Origin: Nisaea sediminum
GTDB lineage: Bacteria > Pseudomonadota > Alphaproteobacteria > Thalassobaculales > Thalassobaculaceae
Assembly: GCF_014904705.1 (NCBI RefSeq)
Contig: NZ_JACZCQ010000011.1
Location: 1-64,000, forward strand
Direction of reading: 5' to 3'
DNA: 64,000 nt
Positions 36,214 to 43,868 of this stretch are shown piece by piece. How positions within the stretch are numbered: position 1 is the first letter of the stretch; each line of letters opens with the position of its first letter. The translations under genes were made by a program, and so were the position numbers. The notes under the pieces were generated by a model. That model was not told the origin of the DNA, did no database searches, and was given only the letters and a program-made list of their open reading frames with translations.

Positions 36214-37566
36214 ATGACCGAGAGCGATGTCTCGACGAGACTGCCCGCGATTTGCAGGAGCTGTTTTTCCTGGCATGAGAGCCTGCCGTCGGCGGACGGC
36301 GCCCGCTGCCCCCGCTGCGGCTCGCCCCGTGTTTCGACGCACCCGGAGATCCGCTCGCTCTCCATCGCCCATATCGATTGCGACGCCTTCTACGCCACGG
36401 TGGAAAAGCGCGACAACCCGGAGCTTCTGAGCAAGCCCGTCATCGTCGGCGGCGGCAAGCGCGGCGTCGTCTCCGCGGCCTGCTATGTCGCCCGGACCTA
36501 CGGCATCCGCTCAGCCATGCCGATGTTCAAGGCCCTGAAGGCCTGCCCGCATGCCGTGGTGATCAAGCCCGACATGCAGAAATACAGCCGGATCGGGAAA
36601 CAGATCCGCGAGCTCATGCAATCGGTGACGCCGCTGGTGGAACCGATCTCGATCGACGAGGCCTTCCTCGATCTGGGCGGCACGGAGCGCCTCCATCACG
36701 CGCCTCCAGCGGAGACCCTCTGCCGGCTCGTCGCCCGCATAGAAGCGGAAATCGGCGTCACCGCTTCGATCGGTCTCAGCTACAACAAATTTCTCGCCAA
36801 GGTCGCCTCCGATTTAGACAAGCCCCGCGGCTTCGCCGCCATCGGACGGGAAGATGCGCGCGCGTTTCTCCGCGACCGCCCGGTCACCACGATCTGGGGC
36901 GTCGGCAAGTCGCTGCACGAGAAGCTCAGGCGGGATGGGATCGAGACCGTCGGGCACCTCCAGGGCATGGAGGAAGACGCTCTGATCCGCCGCTACGGCA
37001 GCATCGGCACCCGGCTCGCCCGGTTCGCCCAGGGCCGCGACGACCGTAAAGTCGACCCGCAATCCGAGACTAAGAGCGTCTCCTGCGAGACCACCTTCTC
37101 CGAGGACCTGCGAACCCTGGACCAACTGGACCCGATCCTCTGGCGCCTCGCCGAGGAACTGTCCGGGCGGCTCAAGACCAAGGCATTGAGCGGCCGGACG
37201 ATCGTCCTGAAGCTGAAGACCGCCGACTTCAAGCAGATCAGCCGGCAGGTCCACCAGTCCGGACCTACGCAGATGGCCGATACGCTCTATCGGGCCGGGC
37301 GCCGGCTGCTGGAACGCGAGCTCGACGGACGGGCGTTCCGGCTGATCGGGATCGGCGTCTCCGACCTTGCGGATCCGGACGGGGCGGACCTGCCCGACCT
37401 CGCCGATCCCGGGCTCGGACGGCGGCGCAAGGTGGAGCACGCGATGGACGCGGTACGGGCGAAGCTCGGCCAGAAAGCGATCACGAAAGGCCGCGGTTTC
37501 AAGCAGGAAATGGAAAAGCAGGGCGTCAGCTCGCGCTTACCCGAAGCGGAAGACGGGCCGGACTGA
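36214..37566 (+). CDS. dinB: DNA polymerase IV with N-terminal zinc-ribbon extension
   Basis: The product has 450 residues. The Y-family core starts at about residue 52 with 'IAHIDCDAFYATVEKRDNPE' and contains 'VSAACYVARTYGIRSAMPMF', 'PISIDEAFLDLGG' (catalytic SIDEAF) and a little-finger domain. Before it are ~50 extra residues with two CxxC pairs ('CRSCF' and 'CPRCG'), a probable zinc ribbon absent from E. coli DinB. It is an error-prone translesion polymerase. There is no LexA-type box I could recognise in the 36 bases before its start. Confidence 0.95.
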   Translation: MTESDVSTRLPAICRSCFSWHESLPSADGARCPRCGSPRVSTHPEIRSLSIAHIDCDAFYATVEKRDNPELLSKPVIVGGGKRGVVSAACYVARTYGIRSAMPMFKALKACPHAVVIKPDMQKYSRIGKQIRELMQSVTPLVEPISIDEAFLDLGGTERLHHAPPAETLCRLVARIEAEIGVTASIGLSYNKFLAKVASDLDKPRGFAAIGREDARAFLRDRPVTTIWGVGKSLHEKLRRDGIETVGHLQGMEEDALIRRYGSIGTRLARFAQGRDDRKVDPQSETKSVSCETTFSEDLRTLDQLDPILWRLAEELSGRLKTKALSGRTIVLKLKTADFKQISRQVHQSGPTQMADTLYRAGRRLLERELDGRAFRLIGIGVSDLADPDGADLPDLADPGLGRRRKVEHAMDAVRAKLGQKAITKGRGFKQEMEKQGVSSRLPEAEDGPD

Positions 37567-37577
37567 CCTGCTTGCCG

Positions 37578-38387
37578 CTAGCAGCCGGCGGGCGCGAGAC
37601 GCTCGAGACGCTGCAGGGTGACGTCCACGGTGAATTCCTTGAAGTGAATCACGAGGTGGCGCGCGATCCCGTTGGCGAGCAGGTCGACCGAAAGTTCGTA
37701 ATCCGGCGTTTCCGCGTTGTTTTCCGGGCCATAGAACGCGAGGCGCACCGGCCAGTAAGTGCCTGACAACAGAGGATCGTCCCCGCCCTCGGCGGTCTTC
37801 TCGCGTCCGATCGCCGCCGAGACGAAACTCGCCGGCTCGAACTCCGAGCCGTCGAACAGGGGGGCGGAAAAGAACTTCTCTCCGGCCGCGATCTTGTCGA
37901 GCAGAAGGAAAGTATGCTGGCTCGGGAACAGCACCTCGGCCGAAAGATCCATCATCATGGCTTCCGGCTCCGAGAAGGCCGCGGTCACCGACCCGTCGGC
38001 CGCCCTGACAGCCCGGCCCTCGATTGTCTCGCCGCTGCTGCCGTCGAATTCCTTCTTCACGATAAAACGGAAAGACGAACCGTCCTTGGCCTCCCAGGTG
38101 CTCATCACGGAATCGACGCTGCGCACGCCACCCTCGGCGCTCTGAAGCACCATCAGATTGCGCTGGTTGATCGCCCAGCCGTCGCATTCGTTGCGCCATT
38201 CAAAGGACATCTGGCCGCCGACACCGACGATCTCGGTATTGGCCGCCGTGCTCTTGAGGGAGAGCTTGTAGAGCGCCTTGTGCGGGACAAGGCGGTCCAC
38301 CGCGCCGGCTTCAGCCTCCACGGTGGATAGCAGCACACCCGCCAGCACGGCGCAGAGCGCGAAAGCCTTCTTCAAGATTGAGTCCAC
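37578..38387 (-). CDS. eipB: EipB-like periplasmic cell-envelope protein (DUF1849)
   Basis: The product has 269 residues from a GTG at 38387 with GGAGGGA four bases upstream. The open frame goes on to 38546 without a better start. A signal peptide 'LKKAFALCAVLAGVLLSTVE' ends near AEA. The mature part matches the alphaproteobacterial EipB/DUF1849 family: 'HKALYKLSLKST' near the start, 'GGQMSFEWRNECDGWAINQR', and two cysteines, one near each end (the last residue is Cys). In Brucella, EipB is needed for envelope integrity. It is convergent with dinB and divergent from a GGDEF gene. Confidence 0.85.
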   Translation of the reverse strand: MDSILKKAFALCAVLAGVLLSTVEAEAGAVDRLVPHKALYKLSLKSTAANTEIVGVGGQMSFEWRNECDGWAINQRNLMVLQSAEGGVRSVDSVMSTWEAKDGSSFRFIVKKEFDGSSGETIEGRAVRAADGSVTAAFSEPEAMMMDLSAEVLFPSQHTFLLLDKIAAGEKFFSAPLFDGSEFEPASFVSAAIGREKTAEGGDDPLLSGTYWPVRLAFYGPENNAETPDYELSVDLLANGIARHLVIHFKEFTVDVTLQRLERLAPAGC

Positions 38388-38568
38388 ACGTCCCTCCGTC
38401 CGGCATGATGGCAGCGGCTCATATGTAGCACGCCGACCCGGCATAGCTTTCCCCATACCCGGCAAATCCTGCCTGCCGGTCAACAATATGGCGTTCCCAC
38501 GGCAGAATAAAACCGGCTGTTGAAAGAAATATTTCCTTAATTTCAATTAGTTCCAATTCAAATTCGCG

Positions 38569-38585
38569 TTGGCACAGGGTCTGCA
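38569..38585 (+). promoter_or_regulatory. Candidate sigma-54 promoter of a diguanylate cyclase gene
   Basis: TTGGCACAGGGTCTGCA matches the -24/-12 consensus TGGCAC(G)-N-TTGCA with correct spacing of the invariant GG and GC and two mismatches elsewhere. The predicted transcription start would lie near 38597, about 27 bases before the start codon at 38624. An AT-rich stretch lies just upstream. Confidence 0.5.
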
Positions 38586-38623
38586 TTCCATGAGGGCGAG
38601 AAACAACGACCAGGTGGTGTGAC

Positions 38624-39355
38624 ATGTCTGGCTTCATGCACCCGCAAGAACGGAAACCGGAAGACACGCAATTGACGAGCGCATTTGCAAATCTTGACGT
38701 CGGCAATCTCCTCTCCCGCATGCCGGTGGATATCGCAAACCGTGCCTCGGAAATCGTGAAGGACGAAGGTCTGGACGATACCGAGATCGCGCTGCGCCTC
38801 GCCATGATCGCGATGACGGAAGCCGAAAACCGGATCGCCCGCCAAGAAAAGCGGATCGCCTATCTCGAGAGCCTGTCCGTCACCGACGAACTCACCGGCC
38901 TGCTGAACCGCCGCGGTTTCGCCGATCGTCTCCAGACGGCCCTTGCGGCCTGCAAACGCCAGGGGATCGCCGGGACGCTCCTCATGATCGATCTCGACAA
39001 GTTCAAGGTCGTGAACGACACCTACGGTCACGCGGCCGGAGATGCGCTGCTGGTCACGGTTGCCCGCATCCTGCAATCGCGGACCCGCGAAACCGACAGC
39101 GTGGCGCGGCTTGGCGGAGACGAATTCGCCGTCATCATGTCCGGTGCGGACGAAGATGACGCCGCCGCCCGTATCCGGGCGCTCGACCGCGAACTGAACA
39201 CCCGGGTCCTGCAGTGGCACGGATCCCTGATCCATCTTCATGCAAGTGTCGGCCACGACGCCTACGGGCCGGACGACACCGAAACCGAATTGCTCGACAG
39301 GGTCGACCGCGCAATGTACGCGCGGAAGCAGAACAGCCTATTCGCTGAGCTGTGA
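38624..39355 (+). CDS. GGDEF diguanylate cyclase
   Basis: The product has 243 residues. An ~80-residue helical N-terminus with a short coiled coil (MIAMTEAENRIARQEKRI) has no recognised sensor domain. The GGDEF domain that follows starts 'LSVTDELTGLLNRRGFADRL', with 'GTLLMIDLDKFKVVNDTYGH' and active site 'ARLGGDEFAVIMSG'. The inhibitory site RxxD is intact (RETD, five residues before GGDEF). It is predicted to make c-di-GMP. It probably belongs to a soluble, N-terminally regulated class. A terminator follows it. Confidence 0.92.
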   Translation: MSGFMHPQERKPEDTQLTSAFANLDVGNLLSRMPVDIANRASEIVKDEGLDDTEIALRLAMIAMTEAENRIARQEKRIAYLESLSVTDELTGLLNRRGFADRLQTALAACKRQGIAGTLLMIDLDKFKVVNDTYGHAAGDALLVTVARILQSRTRETDSVARLGGDEFAVIMSGADEDDAAARIRALDRELNTRVLQWHGSLIHLHASVGHDAYGPDDTETELLDRVDRAMYARKQNSLFAEL

Positions 39356-39431
39356 TCGTCCCTGGCGTGCAATCTACTTGTCGATACGGGCATTTGCCTC
39401 CTCTGTCGGCAAGCACCTAGAGCAAAACCTT

Positions 39432-39464
39432 GAGGGAGCTGAGAAATCGGCTCCCTCTTTTTCT
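39432..39464 (+). terminator. Rho-independent terminator after the GGDEF gene
   Basis: The stem GAGGGAGC/GCTCCCTC with a 10-base loop is followed by TTTTTCTTT, 76 bases after the GGDEF stop. This is a classic intrinsic terminator in the plus direction. Confidence 0.88.
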
Positions 39465-39588
39465 TTGCGCGCGCGCTCACGCCCGGGCTGCGGCATCGCC
39501 CGCGGTTGCCCGTTCCGGCCGAAAGGCCTAGGGTCGGCCCCGCGGCGGAACCCGCCGCTTATCTCCAATCCTGACGGGAGTGAGCCGG

Positions 39589-39918
39589 ATGGCTTATCTC
39601 TATCTGGGGCTCGCGATCGTCGCGGAAGTCATCGGTACCCTGGCCCTGAAGGCAACGAACGGCTTCACGACCCTCGTTCCCTCAATACTGGTCCTGTTCG
39701 GTTACTCCGCCGCGTTCGTTCTGCTCAGTTTCTGCCTGAAGGAAATGCCGGTCGGGATCGTCTACGGCATCTGGTCGGGGCTCGGCGTCGTACTGGTCTC
39801 GGTGGCCAGCATTTTCATCTACCGGCAGGTGCCGGACGTGCCGGCAATCATCGGTCTCGCGATGATCGTGGGCGGCGTCACGGTGATTCACTTGTTCTCG
39901 AAAGCCAGCGTGCATTGA
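39589..39918 (+). CDS. Small multidrug resistance (SMR) efflux protein
   Basis: The product has 109 residues with four hydrophobic helices. 'YLYLGLAIVAEVIGTLALKA' carries the conserved proton/drug-binding glutamate (AEVIGT), and 'PVGIVYGIWSGLGVVLVS' is the third-helix signature. The protein exchanges protons for cationic drugs or guanidinium-like compounds; the EmrE type fits better than SugE, but that is a judgment. The ATG at 39589 was preferred to the GTG at 39580. The stop codon is embedded in a stem-loop. Confidence 0.92.
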   Translation: MAYLYLGLAIVAEVIGTLALKATNGFTTLVPSILVLFGYSAAFVLLSFCLKEMPVGIVYGIWSGLGVVLVSVASIFIYRQVPDVPAIIGLAMIVGGVTVIHLFSKASVH

Positions 39919-39942
39919 GCCGCCCGCGGCGCGGCGGCTCAA
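39915..39942. terminator. Stem-loop between the convergent SMR and lipoprotein genes
   Basis: The perfect 10-base stem TTGAGCCGCC/GGCGGCTCAA with an 8-base loop begins on the SMR stop codon. No T tract follows on either strand, so intrinsic termination is uncertain. It may instead protect the mRNA end. Confidence 0.4.
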
Positions 39943-39973
39943 CCGTAAAACGGGAACTGCGGAAAAAGGACGG

Positions 39974-40978
39974 TCAGTTCGTCCGGCGGACCATGGGCTC
40001 GAAACCGGAGGTCGCGGCCACCGCGTCGTAACGGGAGAATGCTCCTCCCGCGAAACGGTGCAACAGGCTGCCTTTCAGGCGTACCGACATGATCACCGGC
40101 TGCGTCGTCGCGGCTCCCTGGCCCGATGCGAAACTGTCCTGAAGCAATGTCACCCCTGCCTGTTCTCGGGCAAACCCATCCGTCCCGGCCAGACCGGACT
40201 CGGTAAAGGTCTCGGAAAGATCAAGCGTTTTCGAGGTCTGCTTGCCCGGAACCGCGCGAGCCGGGCGCAGCACCGGCAGAACCGTCATGGACGTCCGATC
40301 GGCAGCCTCGACCGGCACCGGCTCCGGAGCCTGCCGGGCCGAGAGCGCGGGAGCCTCTGGCTTAACCCTCCAGCTCACGTCCGAGGATACCGGAAGCGCC
40401 AGAAGTCCGGGCGTTGCCGGTACGCTCTTCAGCTTGAGCGGTTGCGGTTCGAGAGAAGCTGTGGCGGGCACGAACCCGGTGACAGTCAGATCCTTGATTG
40501 CGGTCACGCCGGCATCGATCTCGTTCAAAGTCCCGGACGCGCTTGTATTTTCGACGGGAGCCTCGACAAGAAGAGTGTCGGTTTCCTGCGTGCCGGGCCA
40601 GCGGTTGCGCCCCCTGACGTCCGGATCTCCGACGGTGCTCATGGCCAGCATCGTGCTACCACTCACCTCCCCTTTCGGGATAGACGCCCTGTCGATCCAG
40701 TCGTCCGCGTCGCCGGGGTAATAGGCCACGATCTCGGTCAGGGGTTTCTGGTGGTCGCTGGTGTATTCCTGGCAGGGCTTGTCGCCGAAGGCGACCCGCA
40801 ACATCGAGCAATCTTCGTCGACGGCCGCAGAAATCAGATGGTCGGTGGTGCTTTTGCCCGTCGCCAGGAAGGCGATGCCGGACAATCCGGTCGTCGCCAG
40901 CTGGATCGCCGGCGGCAATATCGGTAGACATCCCCCGAGCACAAGAGGAAGGGCCGCGATAATCAGGCCTCTTTTCAT
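39974..40978 (-). CDS. Hypothetical lipoprotein, Pro/Ser-rich C-terminal half
   Basis: The product has 334 residues. 'MKRGLIIAALPLVLGGC' is a textbook lipoprotein signal with lipobox LGGC. A short conserved-looking domain follows ('GKSTTDHLISAAVDEDCSML' with 'FGDKPCQEY'), containing two cysteines that may pair. The remaining ~200 residues are Pro/Ser/Thr/Ala-rich and look disordered. Parts of the N-terminal domain resemble other alphaproteobacterial lipoproteins with a 'DHxxSxxxxxDC' pattern of unknown function. It is divergent from rnd, with a 190-base gap that contains a CtrA-like box. Confidence 0.75.
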   Translation of the reverse strand: MKRGLIIAALPLVLGGCLPILPPAIQLATTGLSGIAFLATGKSTTDHLISAAVDEDCSMLRVAFGDKPCQEYTSDHQKPLTEIVAYYPGDADDWIDRASIPKGEVSGSTMLAMSTVGDPDVRGRNRWPGTQETDTLLVEAPVENTSASGTLNEIDAGVTAIKDLTVTGFVPATASLEPQPLKLKSVPATPGLLALPVSSDVSWRVKPEAPALSARQAPEPVPVEAADRTSMTVLPVLRPARAVPGKQTSKTLDLSETFTESGLAGTDGFAREQAGVTLLQDSFASGQGAATTQPVIMSVRLKGSLLHRFAGGAFSRYDAVAATSGFEPMVRRTN

Positions 40979-41054
40979 CGTGATTCCCCCGCAAGAATCA
41001 ACGCATTATTCGACTTTATTGTAGCTGTTTCAGAACTGTTGGCAAGGCATGTTG

Positions 41055-41069
41055 TTAACCGTTTCTTTA
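41055..41069 (+). promoter_or_regulatory. CtrA-like box upstream of rnd / lipoprotein gene
   Basis: TTAACCGTTTCTTTA matches the CtrA consensus TTAA-N7-TTAA except for one base, with an ACC-like context. It sits in the divergent intergenic region. The CtrA/DivK/PleD family is present in this window, but single motif matches can be chance. Confidence 0.3.
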
Positions 41070-41168
41070 CCGCGCCCCTCATGAAGACTTAGGACATTGA
41101 AATCAGGGGACAGTTTTGTGCCGTTCGCGGCATTCCGCTCGGCCGCTTTTCCGTGTATGAGAACCGGC

Positions 41169-42317
41169 ATGACAATCATTTCCGACACCGACGCGCTCGC
41201 CGCGGTCTGCGCCGAGTTCGCTTCCGAGGACTTCGTGACCATCGATACGGAGTTCATGCGCGAGAAAACCTATTACCCGCAGCTCTGCCTGGTTCAACTC
41301 GGCAATGACGAGAAGGCGGTCGCGGTCGATACGCTCGCCGATGGGATCGATCTCGCTCCGCTGATCGAGTTGCTGAAGAACCGGAACGTCCTGAAAGTGT
41401 TCCACGCGGCGCGCCAGGATCTAGAGATCTTCTACCATCTCTGCGGCGAACTTCCGGCGCCGGTCTTCGATACCCAGATTGCCGCCATGGTCTGCGGTTT
41501 CGGCGACCAGGTCTCCTACGACAAGCTGGTGCAGAGCCTGACCGGCACCAGGCTCGACAAAAGTTCCCGCTTCGCCGACTGGTCGCACCGGCCGCTGAGC
41601 GAGAAACAGCTCGGCTACGCCCTCGCCGACGTCACGCATCTGCGCAAGGTTTACCGCAAGCTGGTGCAGAAGATCGAAAGCACCGGACGGCAGGACTGGA
41701 TCGAGGACGAGGTCGCGAAGATGGCCGATCCGGAACTCTACGATCCGGATCCCGAGACCGTCTGGCAGCGCCTCAAGGTCCGCAGCGGCAAGCCAAAATT
41801 CCTCGCCGTGCTGCAACAGGTCGCCGCGTTCCGTGAGCGCGAGGCGCGCCAGCGCGACGTGCCGCGCAACCGCATCCTGCGGGACGATGTCCTGATGGAT
41901 CTCGCGGCCCACGCCCCGACCACACCTGAAGAGCTCGCGCGCACCCGGACCTTCAATGCCCAGACCGCGAACGGCCGCCTTGGCAAGGAAATCATCAAGG
42001 TGGTCGAGAAGGGTCTCGCCACGCCAACGGCCGAGTGCCCCACCCTTCCCGAAAAGGAAGACAAACGGGAAGCTCCCGGTCCGATCGTAGAGCTTCTGAA
42101 AGTTCTTCTGAAGATCCGTTCGGACGAGGAAAAGGTGGCGGCGCGGCTGATCGCCAACGCGTCCGACATCGAGGCGATCGCGCTCGACGACGATGCCGAC
42201 GTGCCGGCCCTGAAAGGCTGGCGCCGCGAGATCTTCGGTGGAGACGCGATCAGCCTCAAGCATGGGCGGATCGGCCTGACCGCCGAAGACAGCAAAATCA
42301 AGCTGATGCGGCTCTAG
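41169..42317 (+). CDS. rnd: Ribonuclease D
   Basis: The product has 382 residues from the ATG at 41169. The DEDD exonuclease motifs are in order: 'FVTIDTEFMREKTYYPQLCL' (Asp, Glu), 'VFHAARQDLEIFYHL' (Asp) and 'LGYALADVTHLRKVYR' (Tyr, Asp). An HRDC region (residues ~210-290) follows. The C-terminus continues ~90 residues with charged helices. The enzyme trims the 3' ends of tRNA and other small RNAs. It is convergent with ppx and divergent from the lipoprotein gene. Confidence 0.95.
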   Translation: MTIISDTDALAAVCAEFASEDFVTIDTEFMREKTYYPQLCLVQLGNDEKAVAVDTLADGIDLAPLIELLKNRNVLKVFHAARQDLEIFYHLCGELPAPVFDTQIAAMVCGFGDQVSYDKLVQSLTGTRLDKSSRFADWSHRPLSEKQLGYALADVTHLRKVYRKLVQKIESTGRQDWIEDEVAKMADPELYDPDPETVWQRLKVRSGKPKFLAVLQQVAAFREREARQRDVPRNRILRDDVLMDLAAHAPTTPEELARTRTFNAQTANGRLGKEIIKVVEKGLATPTAECPTLPEKEDKREAPGPIVELLKVLLKIRSDEEKVAARLIANASDIEAIALDDDADVPALKGWRREIFGGDAISLKHGRIGLTAEDSKIKLMRL

Positions 42318-42338
42318 GGAAAGACACCGTCCCTCCCG

Positions 42339-43865
42339 TCAATGCTCGATCCGGATCTCCTGTCCGAGCGCTTCGGCGAGGGCGGTGATCCGGCGCGTGA
42401 CCACGTCGCCCGCGAGCCCGCCCTGGTGGCCGTGCATGCTGATGACAAAGCCGCGTTCGCCGACCATGTCCCGCTCGCGCTCCAGCCTAGCGCTTTCCAG
42501 CAGTTCGGTCGCGCCACCCGAGAGGGTGAGCGCCAGACGCAGGGCGAGTCCGACATTGAGCGCGAGATCTCGCCGGCGCAGCGAGAGCAGCTTGCGCACC
42601 CGCAAGGTGCCCTCCTCCTCAAGGGTGCCGGTATAGCGGGAGAGAATGGCACAGGCGAGGAACACCCGGTCGGCATGGTTCAGGCCGACCACCGGCAGAC
42701 GCAGCACCCGGTTGAAGGCATGCTCGCCTCGATAGCTCGGATGCTCGCCCCAGGCGAAATCGCTCAGCGCGCAGGCGGCGCGGATCAGCCGCTGTTCGCT
42801 GGCGGGCACATTCTCGAAAAACGGTGAGATCCAGCGCTCGAGCACGTCGGGATGCGGGCTGAAACGGCTGCTCTTGTAGGCGATGTCCATGCAGCTCTCG
42901 ATCAGCGGGTCCCGCGCCTGCTCGCCCTGCGGCAGGCGATCGTAGAGACAGCCCTCGCGCAGACCGAACGAGGAGAAGACGACCTGCCGGGCGCGTCCGA
43001 GCTCGATGAGCCGCTTCAGCACCAGCGCCGTGATCGGCAGCTTGTCGACGCGCCGCTTCGAGATCGCGTTCAGCGCGCGCATGTCCTTGCGGCCCATCCT
43101 GGTGATTTCCTCGAGAAACCTGGAGGCCTCGCCAGCGCCGATCGCGTAATTGTGGATCACTTCCAGCGGATAGTCGGTGAGCTCCATATGGGCCCGTGCC
43201 AGGCTGCGCCAGGCGCCGCCGACGGCATAGAGGTCACGGCCGTCGAGAGCGCCCAGCCAGTCAACGCCGCTTAGGATCTGGTCGATCCTCGCGGTCATAG
43301 CATCCTGCGACTGCGCCGTCAGATCGCCGAGCCGGAGCGGGCCAAGCGGGGTCGTTTCGAAGCGGCGCGCCTGCCCGTTCTGCACATCCACGAGCTCGAG
43401 GCTGCCGCCGCCAAGATCCCCGACAACGCCATCCGCCTGCGGAAAGGCGCTGATGACGCCGAGTGCGGACAACCGCGCCTCCTCGTCGCCGGAGAGGACG
43501 GTCACCCGATGCCCGAACTGTTCCTCGATGCTGGAGACGAACTCGTCCCCATTTGCCGCGTCCCGGACGGCAGCGGTGGCGAGCACGCTCATGTCCTCGA
43601 CGCCCATGCCGCGGGCGATCGTGAAGTAGCGCTCGAGGTTCTCCATTGCCGAGCGGACACCCGGTTCCGACAGATGTCCCGTTTCCTGCAGGCCCGCTCC
43701 TAGACCGCAAAGGGCCTTCTCGTTGAAGAGCGGGATCGGCATGCGCCCGTCCGCCTCGAAAACCACGAGCCGGACCGAGTTCGATCCGATATCGAGAACG
43801 CCGACGAGCCCGGGATGATCGACATGGATCCCGGCCTTCCACTCTGGAGAGAATGTCTCAGACAA
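42339..43865 (-). CDS. ppx: Exopolyphosphatase
   Basis: The product has 508 residues, an ASKHA-fold phosphatase: 'GVLDIGSNSVRLVVFEAD' (phosphate-1), 'SIEEQFGHRVTVLSGDEEAR' with the general base, and 'ADGVVGDLGGGSLELVDV' (phosphate-2). The C-terminal part contains an HD-like helical domain typical of Ppx. It releases phosphate from polyphosphate ends or hydrolyses pppGpp (GppA activity cannot be excluded). It is translated 3 bases after ppk (43866-43868), so the two opposing polyphosphate enzymes are one operon. Confidence 0.94.
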   Translation of the reverse strand: MSETFSPEWKAGIHVDHPGLVGVLDIGSNSVRLVVFEADGRMPIPLFNEKALCGLGAGLQETGHLSEPGVRSAMENLERYFTIARGMGVEDMSVLATAAVRDAANGDEFVSSIEEQFGHRVTVLSGDEEARLSALGVISAFPQADGVVGDLGGGSLELVDVQNGQARRFETTPLGPLRLGDLTAQSQDAMTARIDQILSGVDWLGALDGRDLYAVGGAWRSLARAHMELTDYPLEVIHNYAIGAGEASRFLEEITRMGRKDMRALNAISKRRVDKLPITALVLKRLIELGRARQVVFSSFGLREGCLYDRLPQGEQARDPLIESCMDIAYKSSRFSPHPDVLERWISPFFENVPASEQRLIRAACALSDFAWGEHPSYRGEHAFNRVLRLPVVGLNHADRVFLACAILSRYTGTLEEEGTLRVRKLLSLRRRDLALNVGLALRLALTLSGGATELLESARLERERDMVGERGFVISMHGHQGGLAGDVVTRRITALAEALGQEIRIEH

Positions 43866-43868
43866 ACG

